Shown here one piece after another: positions 56,640 to 64,000 of a stretch of 64,000 nt of DNA; within the stretch, counting starts at the first letter, position 1; each line of letters opens with the position of its first letter. The stretch spans positions 3,038,001 to 3,102,000 of the forward strand of contig NZ_CP136995.1 of the NCBI RefSeq assembly GCF_033110285.1. Reading direction: 5' to 3'. Under the pieces are notes generated by a model. The model worked only from the letters and a program-made list of their open reading frames with translations, ran no database searches and was not told where the DNA came from. Position numbers and translations under genes: made by a program. The DNA is from Ottowia sp. SB7-C50 (lineage in GTDB: Bacteria; Pseudomonadota; Gammaproteobacteria; Burkholderiales; Burkholderiaceae_C).

Positions 56640-57974
56640 TCAGAGGATGTAGCGGGACAAATCCTCGTCCCGGCTCAGCGCGGCCAGGCGCGCATCCACG
56701 TAGGCGGCGTCGATGGTGACGGTCTGGCCTTCGAGCCGCGCGGCGTTGTAGCTGACGTCGTCCAGCAGCCGCTCCATCACCGTGGACAGGCGGCGAGCGC
56801 CGATGTTCTCGGTCGACTCGTTGACCGCGCAGGCGATCTCGGCCAGGCGCGAGATGCCTTCGGGCGCGAAGTCCAGCGTCACCCCTTCGGTCGCCAGCAG
56901 CGCCTGGTACTGGCGCACCAGGTTGGCGTCGGTTTGCGTCAGGATGGCTTCGAAGTCCTGCACGCTGAGCGACGCCAATTCGACACGGATCGGCAGGCGG
57001 CCCTGCAGTTCGGGAATCAGGTCGCTGGGCCGCGCCAGGTGGAAGGCGCCCGAGGCGATGAACAGGATGTGGTCGGTGCGCACCATGCCGTACTTGGTGT
57101 TCACCGTGGTGCCTTCGACCAGCGGCAGCAGGTCGCGCTGCACGCCCTGGCGCGACACCTCGGCGGTGCCGCCGCCTTCGCCGCCGCGCGAGGCCACCTT
57201 GTCGATCTCGTCGATGAAGACGATGCCGTTCTGCTCCAGGTTGCGCAGCGCGTCGGTGCGGATCTCGTCCTCGTTCACCAGCTTGCCGGCTTCTTCGTCG
57301 ACCAGCAGCTTCATCGCTTCACCGATCTTCACGCGCCGCGTCTTGCGGCGGCCGGCGTTCAGGTTGCCCAGCATGCCCTTCAGTTGCTCGGCCATGTCTT
57401 CCATGCCGGGCGGGCCCATGATCTCCATGGTTGGCGCAGGCTGGGCCAGGTCGATCTCGATCTCCTTGTCGTCGAGCTGGCCCTCGCGCAGCTTCTTGCG
57501 AAAGCCCTGGCGCGCGGCGCCGTCGCTGCTGGGCGCGTTGCTGCCGTCGGCGTTGCGCGCAGGCGGCAGCAGCACATCGAGGATGCGGTCTTCGGCCAGG
57601 TCTTCGGCGCGTGTGCGGTGCGCCTTCATGGCCTGCTCGCGCTGCTGCTTGACGGCCATTTCCGCCAGGTCGCGGATGATGGCATCGACGTCCTTGCCCA
57701 CGTAGCCGACCTCGGTGAACTTGGTCGCCTCGACCTTGATGAAGGGCGCGCCCGCCAGCCGCGCCAGGCGGCGCGCGATCTCGGTCTTGCCGACACCGGT
57801 GGGGCCGATCATGAGAATGTTCTTGGGCGTGATCTCGGGCCGCAGCTTTTCATCGACCTGCTGGCGCCGCCAGCGGTTGCGCAGGGCAATCGCAACGGCG
57901 CGCTTGGCATCCTGCTGGCCGACGATGTGGCGGTCGAGTTCGGAGACGATCTCCTGCGGGGTCATGGCGGACAT
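56640..57974 (-). CDS. hslU: HslU ATPase of the HslUV protease
   Basis: A 444-aa AAA+ unfoldase that feeds proteins to HslV. It shows [17 protein letters not shown] (Walker A), [11 protein letters not shown] (Walker B), the pore motif VGYVGKDV and the C-terminal tail ending LSRYIL that docks into HslV. ATG 57974 ([10 protein letters not shown]) is chosen over an upstream start whose residues derive from the intergenic repeat edge. Confidence 0.97.
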   Translation of the reverse strand: MSAMTPQEIVSELDRHIVGQQDAKRAVAIALRNRWRRQQVDEKLRPEITPKNILMIGPTGVGKTEIARRLARLAGAPFIKVEATKFTEVGYVGKDVDAIIRDLAEMAVKQQREQAMKAHRTRAEDLAEDRILDVLLPPARNADGSNAPSSDGAARQGFRKKLREGQLDDKEIEIDLAQPAPTMEIMGPPGMEDMAEQLKGMLGNLNAGRRKTRRVKIGEAMKLLVDEEAGKLVNEDEIRTDALRNLEQNGIVFIDEIDKVASRGGEGGGTAEVSRQGVQRDLLPLVEGTTVNTKYGMVRTDHILFIASGAFHLARPSDLIPELQGRLPIRVELASLSVQDFEAILTQTDANLVRQYQALLATEGVTLDFAPEGISRLAEIACAVNESTENIGARRLSTVMERLLDDVSYNAARLEGQTVTIDAAYVDARLAALSRDEDLSRYIL

Positions 57975-57998
57975 GGCGAAAAATTTATGTGAAATTGG

Positions 57999-58042
57999 CC
58001 TGCAGCGCTTGTCTGGCAAGCGCGAGCAGCTATCAATTTGAT
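57999..58042 (+). repeat. palindromic repeat family A (hslV-hslU gap, best copy)
   Basis: CTGCAGCGCTTG-TCTG-GCAAGCGC-GAG-CAGCTATCAATTTGAT is the clearest copy in the window and serves as reference for the family. It forms a 7-bp GC stem with a small loop, and has an A+T-rich tail. It sits in the 78-nt gap between hslV and hslU. Confidence 0.85.
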
Positions 58043-58052
58043 GGCAAACCGG

Positions 58053-58598
58053 TCAAAGCGTCTCGACCGTGTGGTGCATGTTGGTGTAGATGCACAGCTC
58101 GCCGGCGATCTCCAGCGCCTTCTTCACCACCTGGTCGGCGGGCAGTTCGGTGTGGTCCAGCAGCGCCTTGGCTGCCGCCTGCGCGTAGGCGCCGCCGGAG
58201 CCAATGGCGACCAGGCCGTGCTCGGGCTCCAGCACGTCGCCATTGCCGGTGATGATGAGCGAGGCCTCCTTGTCGGCCACGGCCAGCATGGCCTCCAGCC
58301 GGCGCAGCACGCGGTCGGTGCGCCAGTCCTTGGTCAGCTCGATGGCGGCGCGTGTCAGGTGGCCCTGGTGCTTTTCGAGCTTGGCCTCGAAGCGCTCGAA
58401 CAACGTGAAGGCGTCGGCGGTGGCGCCGGCAAAGCCGGCCAGCACCCTGCCGTGATACAGCTTGCGCACCTTGCGCGCGCTGCCCTTGACGACGATATTG
58501 CCCAACGTGACTTGCCCGTCGCCGCCAATGGCGACCTGCCAGCCCTCGGGAGTCCGTCGCCGGACGCTGACGATGGTGGTGCCGTGAAAGGGTTCCAT
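58053..58598 (-). CDS. hslV: HslV peptidase subunit
   Basis: A 181-aa threonine peptidase related to proteasome beta subunits. The N-terminus [14 protein letters not shown] contains the mature catalytic Thr after processing (TTIVSV). [14 protein letters not shown] and the terminal ICIYTN-like [14 protein letters not shown] are standard. It is transcribed just before hslU. Confidence 0.97.
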   Translation of the reverse strand: MEPFHGTTIVSVRRRTPEGWQVAIGGDGQVTLGNIVVKGSARKVRKLYHGRVLAGFAGATADAFTLFERFEAKLEKHQGHLTRAAIELTKDWRTDRVLRRLEAMLAVADKEASLIITGNGDVLEPEHGLVAIGSGGAYAQAAAKALLDHTELPADQVVKKALEIAGELCIYTNMHHTVETL

Positions 58599-58662
58599 CG
58601 CGCGCAGATGGGGCTGCCACCGCTGGAATTCAAGGCCGCCCCGGTTGCGCCGCGGCGGGTTT

Positions 58663-60429
58663 TCAGTCGGTGCGCAGGGTCACGCGGGCCGCGTCGCTGA
58701 TGCCGATGACGCCGAAGAACGCCGCCGCCAGGCGATTGACCTGCTTGAAGGTGACGCGGTGGCCACGCGCCTGCTGGTCCATCGACCAGTTGAGCAGGTC
58801 ACCCGCCGCGCTGAAATCGACCCGCGTCAACTGGCGGCAGTTCAGCTCGAAGGCCTGCGCACCGTCCTGCGCCGCCAGTTCGCGCACCACGGCGTCGGCC
58901 GAGCCGACATATTCGCCGGCAAGGACCGCCTTGCACACGCCGGGGGTCGAGGCGTCCGACGCAGGCACGATCGCAAACCGGGCAGCGGCCACGGGTTCGC
59001 TGGTGGCGTGCGCGGCCGGCACCTCTTCGGTCAGGGCGTGCCAGTGGTTGCGCGGGGCTTCCCAGGCCGGCGGTGACACTTCGTAGGTGACGCAGTAATT
59101 GAGCGCGACCAGTTCGAACTCGTCCATGTGGTCGAGCACGCGCAGCAGCGCCATGCGGGCTTCCCACCACAGCGGGTCGCTCGCGCGGTCCTCTGCGCGC
59201 GCGTTGTCGGCCAGCGCTTCCAGCAGGCGCTCGACCGCCAGAAAATCGTAGCGCCCCGGGGTGTCGGCCCAGCGCTGGATCAGGGCGACCAGCGACGGCA
59301 AGGCCGCGGCCTCGATCACCGTCAGGTGGCGCCAGTCGATCCGCCAGGGCGAGCCATGCCGCTCCAGCGAAGCCGACAGCGCCGCCACCGACGCGGCGCC
59401 CAGGGTGGACGGACACACCCAGTCGAACGGCCCGGTGCGCACGGCGGCCGGCGCCGCAGTCGCAGCGGGCGCCGGGATGACGGAGACGGATTCGCCGATT
59501 CGCGCCCACTGCGGGGCCGAGCGACCGAAACGCGCCGCAAACTCGCCCGCGGCCTCGTCGAACCGGTTCGCGTCGCCCATGCAGCGGTACAGATCGAACA
59601 GCGTCAGCCAGATGTCCATGTCACCGCTGCGCCCTTCGCTCTCCGACACCAACGCGCGCAGCGCCGCCTCGGCGCCTGCGGCATCGCCGTTGGCGAAGCG
59701 GATGGCGGCCTCCTCGAGCTCATGGTCCTGCCGGGCGGCGAAAGCCACCTCCATGCTGGGCTCCGACTCGCCGAAGGCCAGGTTCGGCCGCCCAGCGGCA
59801 ACACCGGGCACGTCCGCGCCGTCGCCCACCACCGGCAACGACGTCGGCGGCAACACCGCCTGGTCCATCGACAACGTGGGGGCCAAGGCGCGCGGGGTGA
59901 CGATCGGTTCGGACTGGGCAAACAGCTCGTCCAGCTGTGTCTTGTCCAGCGGCGCTTCGGCCAGTTGCGGCTCGGCGGTCACGTGGTTCGGCTGCCGCGG
60001 CGCCAGTTCGTGCAGTGCGGTCGCCAGCACGGTGTCACCGGCCGGCGTGCCGCCGCCGCGGCGCTTCAGCCACGCGGTGGACATCTGCGCCTCGATCTCG
60101 TCGATCTTCTTCAAGGTGTGGGCGCGCTCGCCACCTAGTGTCAATTCGCTGTTTGAAAACAGCGAAGGGCCGGGCGCCTCGGGCGCGCCGCTGCGCTGGG
60201 CTTCGCGCCGCCGCGCCTTGCGCAGCATGTCGAATTCGCGGTTGCGCACGAAGTCGTTGCGGCGCTTGCGCTCGATCATCTCCTTGAGCATCAGCCGCGA
60301 TTCACCCCCGCCGTCCTCGGCCGCGGGCTTGTCCAGGTCAGCCCAGTGCGTGGTGGGGCTCTTGACGAACTTGACCACCTTCGACAGCAGGCCGCTGCCC
60401 CCCGGCGCTGGTGGGACGTCCTTGCTCAT
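58663..60429 (-). CDS. uncharacterised protein with two STAS-like domains
   Basis: A 588-aa protein with no signal peptide. Residues 1-130 are charged and probably disordered ([20 protein letters not shown]). Residues about 130-300 are low complexity plus a short helical repeat ([20 protein letters not shown]). Two STAS/MlaB-like regions follow: one around [20 protein letters not shown] and one at the C-terminus around [24 protein letters not shown] domains often act as anti-anti-sigma or lipid-transport scaffolds. I do not know this family's role. It lies between dksA and hslV. Confidence 0.75.
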   Translation of the reverse strand: MSKDVPPAPGGSGLLSKVVKFVKSPTTHWADLDKPAAEDGGGESRLMLKEMIERKRRNDFVRNREFDMLRKARRREAQRSGAPEAPGPSLFSNSELTLGGERAHTLKKIDEIEAQMSTAWLKRRGGGTPAGDTVLATALHELAPRQPNHVTAEPQLAEAPLDKTQLDELFAQSEPIVTPRALAPTLSMDQAVLPPTSLPVVGDGADVPGVAAGRPNLAFGESEPSMEVAFAARQDHELEEAAIRFANGDAAGAEAALRALVSESEGRSGDMDIWLTLFDLYRCMGDANRFDEAAGEFAARFGRSAPQWARIGESVSVIPAPAATAAPAAVRTGPFDWVCPSTLGAASVAALSASLERHGSPWRIDWRHLTVIEAAALPSLVALIQRWADTPGRYDFLAVERLLEALADNARAEDRASDPLWWEARMALLRVLDHMDEFELVALNYCVTYEVSPPAWEAPRNHWHALTEEVPAAHATSEPVAAARFAIVPASDASTPGVCKAVLAGEYVGSADAVVRELAAQDGAQAFELNCRQLTRVDFSAAGDLLNWSMDQQARGHRVTFKQVNRLAAAFFGVIGISDAARVTLRTD

Positions 60430-60540
60430 GGCTGGCAGCCTCCTTGGCCACGCACCCAACACACCGCGGCTTGCACGCCGCGCGCGCCCCCAAGGTTACC
60501 GTGGTCGGCGAGCGACAGGCGGCGCCCGGCGCGTGTCATG

Positions 60541-61284
60541 TCAGTCGCCGAACATCTTCTGTTTCAGCTCGCGCCGCTGCTGTGCCTCGAGCGACAGCGT
60601 CGCCGTCGGGCGGGCCAGCAGGCGCGGCACGCCGATCGGCTCGCCGGTCTCGTCGCAATAGCCGTAGTCTCCGGCGTCGATGCGGCCGATCGATTGCTCG
60701 ATCTTCTTCAGCAGCTTGCGCTCGCGGTCGCGCGTGCGCAGCTCCAGGGCGTGTTCTTCCTCGATGGTGGCGCGGTCGGCCGGGTCGGGCACCACCACGG
60801 TGTCATCGCGCAGGTTTTCCGCCGTCTGGTCGGCGTTGGCCAGCATGTCGTCCTTCAGCTGAACCAGCTTCATGCGGAAGAACGCCAGCTGCTTGTCGTT
60901 CATGTACTCGCTGTCGGGCATGGCGATGATCTCGGCATCGCTGAGTTCTTCAATGCTCTTGGTCTTCCAGTTGTTGGCCAGTTTCGGGTCTTTCTTGACC
61001 GGGGACGGCACGGGCGGCGCTGCAACAGTGGGCATGGGCAAATTCTTGGGGGCGGGCATCGGCGGCAGGGCCGACTGAGGGGCGGGCGCGCCAGCGGATG
61101 ACTTGCGCGGGGTGGCCGGGCGCGCGGACGCGCCCGACTTCGCGGCGGCCTTGGCCGGCGCGGGCGCCGGGGCCTTGGGGGTGGCGGGCACCTTGGCGAC
61201 CGACTTTGCCGCCGTCTTGGCCGCAGGGGCCTTGGCGGGCGTGGCCTTGGGTTTGGCCGGGCTCTTGGCAGCCGCTGTTTTCAC
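60541..61284 (-). CDS. dksA: DksA RNA-polymerase-binding factor with long N-terminal extension and degenerate zinc finger
   Basis: A 247-aa protein. Residues about 105-247 are DksA: coiled coil with the tip DPADRATIEEEHALELRTRD, then the finger region YGYCDETGEPIGVPRLLARP. Only one of the four zinc-binding cysteines of E. coli DksA is present, so it should work without zinc. Residues 1-100 are a Lys/Ala/Pro-rich, histone-H1-like tail. It starts at GTG 61284, with AGGAG upstream inside a small leader frame whose stop is 1 nt before the GTG. It modulates rRNA and stress promoters with ppGpp. Confidence 0.92.
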   Translation of the reverse strand: MKTAAAKSPAKPKATPAKAPAAKTAAKSVAKVPATPKAPAPAPAKAAAKSGASARPATPRKSSAGAPAPQSALPPMPAPKNLPMPTVAAPPVPSPVKKDPKLANNWKTKSIEELSDAEIIAMPDSEYMNDKQLAFFRMKLVQLKDDMLANADQTAENLRDDTVVVPDPADRATIEEEHALELRTRDRERKLLKKIEQSIGRIDAGDYGYCDETGEPIGVPRLLARPTATLSLEAQQRRELKQKMFGD

Positions 61285-61285
61285 T

Positions 61286-61417
61286 CTACTGTCTCCTGTC
61301 GGCTGCGGCGCCCTTGCCGGGCGCGGCCACCGACCGCATAGCCAGCGGATGAAGCATGGTCCTTTTCATCCGATAAGCGCCCTTGTTGTAGACCTTCTTG
61401 GGCGAGCGGCAGATCAC
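61286..61417 (-). CDS. putative leader ORF upstream of dksA
   Basis: An open frame from GTG 61417 (V-I-C-R-S-P-K-K..., 43 codons), or from ATG 61369 (27 codons), ends with TAG 61288-61286, a single base before the dksA GTG. It contains the dksA Shine-Dalgarno sequence, so its translation would control access to the dksA start. Whether it is translated is unknown; codon choice is not decisive at this length. Confidence 0.35.
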   Translation of the reverse strand: MICRSPKKVYNKGAYRMKRTMLHPLAMRSVAAPGKGAAADRRQ

Positions 61418-61445
61418 CCACGGGGGTGTCTGTTCAAAGGCGGCG

Positions 61446-61451
61446 ATTGTA
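61446..61451 (-). promoter_or_regulatory. possible -10 element upstream of dksA
   Basis: TACAAT on the minus strand matches a sigma70 -10 hexamer well, about 160 nt before dksA. No good -35 lies 16-18 nt upstream (AATCCC region), so it may depend on an activator or be coincidence. Confidence 0.3.
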
Positions 61452-61542
61452 GCCACCCCCGCGCACAGGGATTACCCCTAGTCTGCGCGAGCCTGTTCTG
61501 GCGCCTGCGCCGCGGCGTGCGTGGGCGTCCGGGCGCCCTTTG

Positions 61543-62613
61543 TCACGCCACCAGGCATTGCTCCAGCCCCTGGGTGAGGATGTCGCGCGGCAGGTCGATG
61601 CCGATGAAGACCATCTTGCTGACACGCGCCTCGCCCGCCTTCCATTCGGGGCCGAGGTCGCTGCCCATCAGCTGGTGCACGCCCTGGAAGATGACCTTGC
61701 GCTCGGTGCCCTTCATCCACAGCACGCCCTTGTAGCGCAGCATGCGCGGGCCGTAGATGTTGACGATGGCGCCCAGAAAGTCTTCCAGCTTGGCGGGGTC
61801 GAACGCCCGATCGGCGCGAAACACGAAGCTCTTCACATCATCGTCATGATGATGGTGGTGGCCGTGCGCGTGCTGGTGCGACGGGTGGTCGCAGTGGTCG
61901 CCGTGATGGTCGTGGTCGTGGTGGCCGTGGTCGCCATGCTCATGATCGTGGTCGTCGGCCTTCAGGAAATCCGGGTCGATGTCCAGCTTGGCGTTCAGGT
62001 TAAAGCCGCGCAGGTCGAACACCTCCTGGATCGGCACCTCGCCAAAATGCACCACGCGCTGCGGCGCGCGCGGGTTCATGTGCTTCAGGCGGTGCTGCAG
62101 CGCATCCAGCGACTCGGCGTCGACCAGGTCGGCCTTGCTGATGAAGATCTGGTCGGCAAAGCCCACCTGACGCTGCGCCTCGACGCGGTCGTTGAGCTGC
62201 TGCGCGGCGTGCTTGGCGTCCACCAGCGTGACGATGGCGTCCAGCAGATAGGCCTCTGCGATCTCATCGTCCATGAAGAAGGTCTGCGCCACCGGGCCGG
62301 GGTCGGCCACGCCCGTGGTCTCGATCACCACCCGCTCGAAGTCGAGTTCGCCCTTGCGCTTTTTAGCCGCCAGATCGGCCAGCGTGGCGCGCAGGTCCTC
62401 TCGGATGCTGCAGCAGATGCAGCCATTGCTCATCTGGATGATCTGCTCGTCGCGGTCGCTGACCAGGATCTCGTTGTCGATGTTTTCCTCGCCGAACTCG
62501 TTCTCGATCACGGCAATCTTGTGGCCGTGGGCCTCGGTCAGCACGCGCTTGAGCAGCGTGGTCTTGCCCGAGCCGAGAAAGCCGGTGAGGATGGTGGCGG
62601 GAATCAGGGACAT
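61543..62613 (-). CDS. COG0523/CobW-family GTPase (putative zinc metallochaperone)
   Basis: A 356-aa G3E P-loop GTPase. It shows the Walker A motif TGFLGSGKTTLLKRV, the metal-binding CxCC motif NGCICCSIREDL, and IETTGVADPGPV. A remarkable His/Asp-rich stretch (residues about 205-240, many His with Asp/Gly) precedes the C-terminal CobW domain. Family members deliver zinc or other metals to client proteins. Its neighbour dksA encodes a finger-less DksA, echoing the known COG0523-DksA link in zinc homeostasis. Confidence 0.93.
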   Translation of the reverse strand: MSLIPATILTGFLGSGKTTLLKRVLTEAHGHKIAVIENEFGEENIDNEILVSDRDEQIIQMSNGCICCSIREDLRATLADLAAKKRKGELDFERVVIETTGVADPGPVAQTFFMDDEIAEAYLLDAIVTLVDAKHAAQQLNDRVEAQRQVGFADQIFISKADLVDAESLDALQHRLKHMNPRAPQRVVHFGEVPIQEVFDLRGFNLNAKLDIDPDFLKADDHDHEHGDHGHHDHDHHGDHCDHPSHQHAHGHHHHHDDDVKSFVFRADRAFDPAKLEDFLGAIVNIYGPRMLRYKGVLWMKGTERKVIFQGVHQLMGSDLGPEWKAGEARVSKMVFIGIDLPRDILTQGLEQCLVA

Positions 62614-62700
62614 GGCGAAATGGCGTGGCGCGGCAGCGCCGCGGTGAAGGGGTAAAGGGTCAGTGTAGCCCGCGCCCGCAGCGCACGTCGGCGCCGGCCA

Positions 62701-63669
62701 TCACTTCTTTTTGGCGCGGGGGTGTGCGGCGTCGTAGGCCCGGGCCAGGTGCTGGAAGTCGAGCCGCGTATAGACCTGCGTGGTGCCGATGCTGGCGTGG
62801 CCCAGCAGTTCCTGCACCGCGCGCAGGTCGCCGCTGGACTGCAGCACGTGGCTGGCAAAGCTGTGCCGCAGCATGTGCGGGTGCACCGGCGTCGCCATGC
62901 CGGCCAGCAGGCTGCGGCGCTTCAGCCGCTGCCACACCGACTGCGCCGTCAGGCGCGTGCCGCGGCGGCCCACGAACAGGGCCTGCGCCGACGGGCCGCC
63001 GATGGCCGCCTGGGGGCGCACGTCCAGCCAGCGCTGCAGCGCCTCGATGGCCTGCCGGCCCAGCGGCACGACGCGCCGCTTGCCGCCCTTGCCCTGCACC
63101 TGCACCTCGGCGGCAGGCAGGTCGATCCACCCGCGGCCGGCGCGCTGCGCCGCGTCGCTCGGCGTCACGTCCAGCCCCACCAGTTCGCCCACGCGCAGGC
63201 CGCTGCCGTACAGCAGTTCGACCATCGCGGCGTCGCGCGCTTCCAGCAGCGGGTCATCGTCTTCCGCCACATGCTCGGCCAGTTGCACGGCCTCGTCGAC
63301 GCCCAGCGCCTTGGGCAGGGGGCGCGCCTGCCGGGGTGCGCGCACGTCCTGCACCGGGTTGGCGGTGATGAGGTCCTCGCGCCCCAGCCAGGTGTAGAAG
63401 CCGCGCCAGCCCGACAGGATGAGCGCGATGCCGCGCCCGCTGCGCCCGCCCGCGTGCATGCGCGCCACCCAGCCGCGCACGTGGTGGCTCTGCACGGCCG
63501 TCAGTGCCACCGCGGCCTGCGCGGCGAACGCGGCGAGCTTTTGCAGGTCCAGGCTGTACAGCGTCAGCGTGCGCCCGGCCAGACGCTTCTGCACGCGCGC
63601 GTGTTCCAGATAACGCTCGATCAGCGCCTGGTCGGCGTCGGACAGCGATGGCGTTGCAGGCGCGTTCAT
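62701..63669 (-). CDS. xerC: tyrosine recombinase XerC
   Basis: A 322-aa site-specific recombinase that resolves chromosome dimers at dif with XerD. The catalytic residues are visible: Arg in GSGLRVGELVGL, Lys in GKGGKRRVVPL, HMLRHSFASHVL (His-x2-Arg), LGHASIGTT and the nucleophile in VYTRLDFQHLA. The ATG at 63669 is preferred to a TTG three codons upstream. The DUF484-XerC order matches the conserved chromosomal locus and argues against an integrase of a mobile element. Confidence 0.95.
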   Translation of the reverse strand: MNAPATPSLSDADQALIERYLEHARVQKRLAGRTLTLYSLDLQKLAAFAAQAAVALTAVQSHHVRGWVARMHAGGRSGRGIALILSGWRGFYTWLGREDLITANPVQDVRAPRQARPLPKALGVDEAVQLAEHVAEDDDPLLEARDAAMVELLYGSGLRVGELVGLDVTPSDAAQRAGRGWIDLPAAEVQVQGKGGKRRVVPLGRQAIEALQRWLDVRPQAAIGGPSAQALFVGRRGTRLTAQSVWQRLKRRSLLAGMATPVHPHMLRHSFASHVLQSSGDLRAVQELLGHASIGTTQVYTRLDFQHLARAYDAAHPRAKKK

Positions 63670-63799
63670 GCTCTTCAAATCATAGCATCAGCGGGCTTGT
63701 TGACGCCGGCCAGATGCTCAAACCATTGAAAATTTCGGCGCAGCGACACCCGCGCCATCGCCGCGCGGTGGCATGACTGCGCCGCATCACCCAAATCGA
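63670..63799. other. xerC upstream spacer
   Basis: About 130 nt between xerC and the family-B element, partly A+T-rich. I see no gene and no definite promoter. Confidence 0.35.
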
Positions 63800-63912
63800 A
63801 AGGCCGCGGAGCAGGCCAAGCGGTGAACGCCGCGGAAGGGCTGGGCCCGCCCGCTGGCGTTGTCCCCCTTGCGCAGCAAAAGGGGGAAGCGGCGTCAGCC
63901 GCACAGGGGGGT
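63800..63912 (-). repeat. dispersed repeat family B between DUF484 gene and xerC
   Basis: It begins 1 nt after the DUF484 stop: CCCCCCTGTGCGGCTGACGC, a CCCCCTTTTGC...AAGGGGG-type hairpin, then GCCAGCGGGCGGGCCCAGCCC and CCGCGGCGTT. The sequence has diverged but keeps the family-B layout. Confidence 0.72.
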
Positions 63913-64000
63913 TCAGTCCCTCACGCGCGAAAGCGCCGCGCTGGCCAGTTCGCCAATGCGCTCCAGAAAGTCGGTCGCCATGCCGGCCTGGTAGCGCTGG
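63913..64000 (-). CDS. DUF484 family protein, C-terminal end only
   Basis: The last 28 codons of a minus-strand gene running off the window: QRYQAGMATDFLERIGELAS then AALSRVRD and TGA (63913-63915). The GM-x-TDFL-x-RIGELA ending matches DUF484 proteins, which precede xerC in many proteobacteria. Function unknown. Confidence 0.75.
   Translation of the reverse strand, partial: QRYQAGMATDFLERIGELASAALSRVRD

Noticed and set aside
4526..58042. Family-A repeats as parts of a CRISPR array
   Set aside because: Copies are kilobases apart, degenerate, in both orientations and lack unique spacers of constant size; no cas genes are present.
62701..63669. Tyrosine recombinase taken as an integrase of a mobile element
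   Set aside because: The DUF484 neighbour, typical XerC length and motifs, and the absence of att-like repeats or phage genes all indicate the chromosomal XerC.
1..64000. tRNA, rRNA or riboswitch genes
   Set aside because: I scanned the intergenic gaps for T-loop-like and other conserved RNA patterns and saw none. A covariance search could still find small RNAs I would miss by eye.

Overview
The window is G+C-rich chromosomal DNA that looks like a betaproteobacterium of the order Burkholderiales, probably family Comamonadaceae (Acidovorax/Ottowia-like). Four things point there: orphan Bug-type periplasmic binding proteins, a Burkholderiales-type porin, a complete mraZ-to-lpxC division and cell-wall cluster, and interspersed repeats typical of that family. 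I saw no rRNA, tRNA, CRISPR array, prophage or insertion sequence.

Region 1 (1-14.7 kb) is catabolic. An acyl-CoA ligase, two divergent beta-keto-acid cleavage enzymes (BKACE/DUF849), a Bug protein and a TauD-like dioxygenase lie on the plus strand and are followed by a convergent AraC-type regulator. An MFS transporter, a DsbA/FrnE-like protein, a small hydrolase, an SDR and a porin lie on the minus strand. A MarR regulator is then divergent from an FAD monooxygenase and a second Bug gene, across a perfect palindrome.

Region 2 (14.9-37.4 kb) is mixed housekeeping: glmS, an Lrp regulator, a YhhN-like membrane protein, a D-threonine-aldolase-like enzyme, a histidine phosphatase, ttcA, folB with a pteridine-reductase-like SDR, a MidA-like methyltransferase, a phospholipase-D lipoprotein, rodA, an RNase II-type enzyme, a TonB-like protein, mtgA and ruvC. 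Three IPTL-CTERM surface proteins surround the folate genes.

Region 3 (37.5-56.2 kb, minus strand) is the dcw cluster in transcription order mraZ-rsmH-ftsL-ftsI-murE-murF-mraY-murD-ftsW-murG-murC-ddlB-ftsQ-ftsA-ftsZ-lpxC. Many start and stop codons overlap. A good sigma70-like promoter upstream of mraZ overlaps four 10-bp-phased MraZ-type boxes.

Region 4 (56.6-64 kb, minus strand) runs DUF484-xerC-COG0523 GTPase-dksA-tandem-STAS protein-hslV-hslU.

Two features cut across the regions. First, dispersed repeats: a roughly 45-60-nt palindrome, in several cases inside reading frames, and a roughly 100-nt element that repeatedly begins right after a stop codon. Second, several genes carry single-base frameshifts, mostly at C/G homopolymers. 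One is in ftsZ, which should be essential, so sequence error is a serious possibility for all of them.
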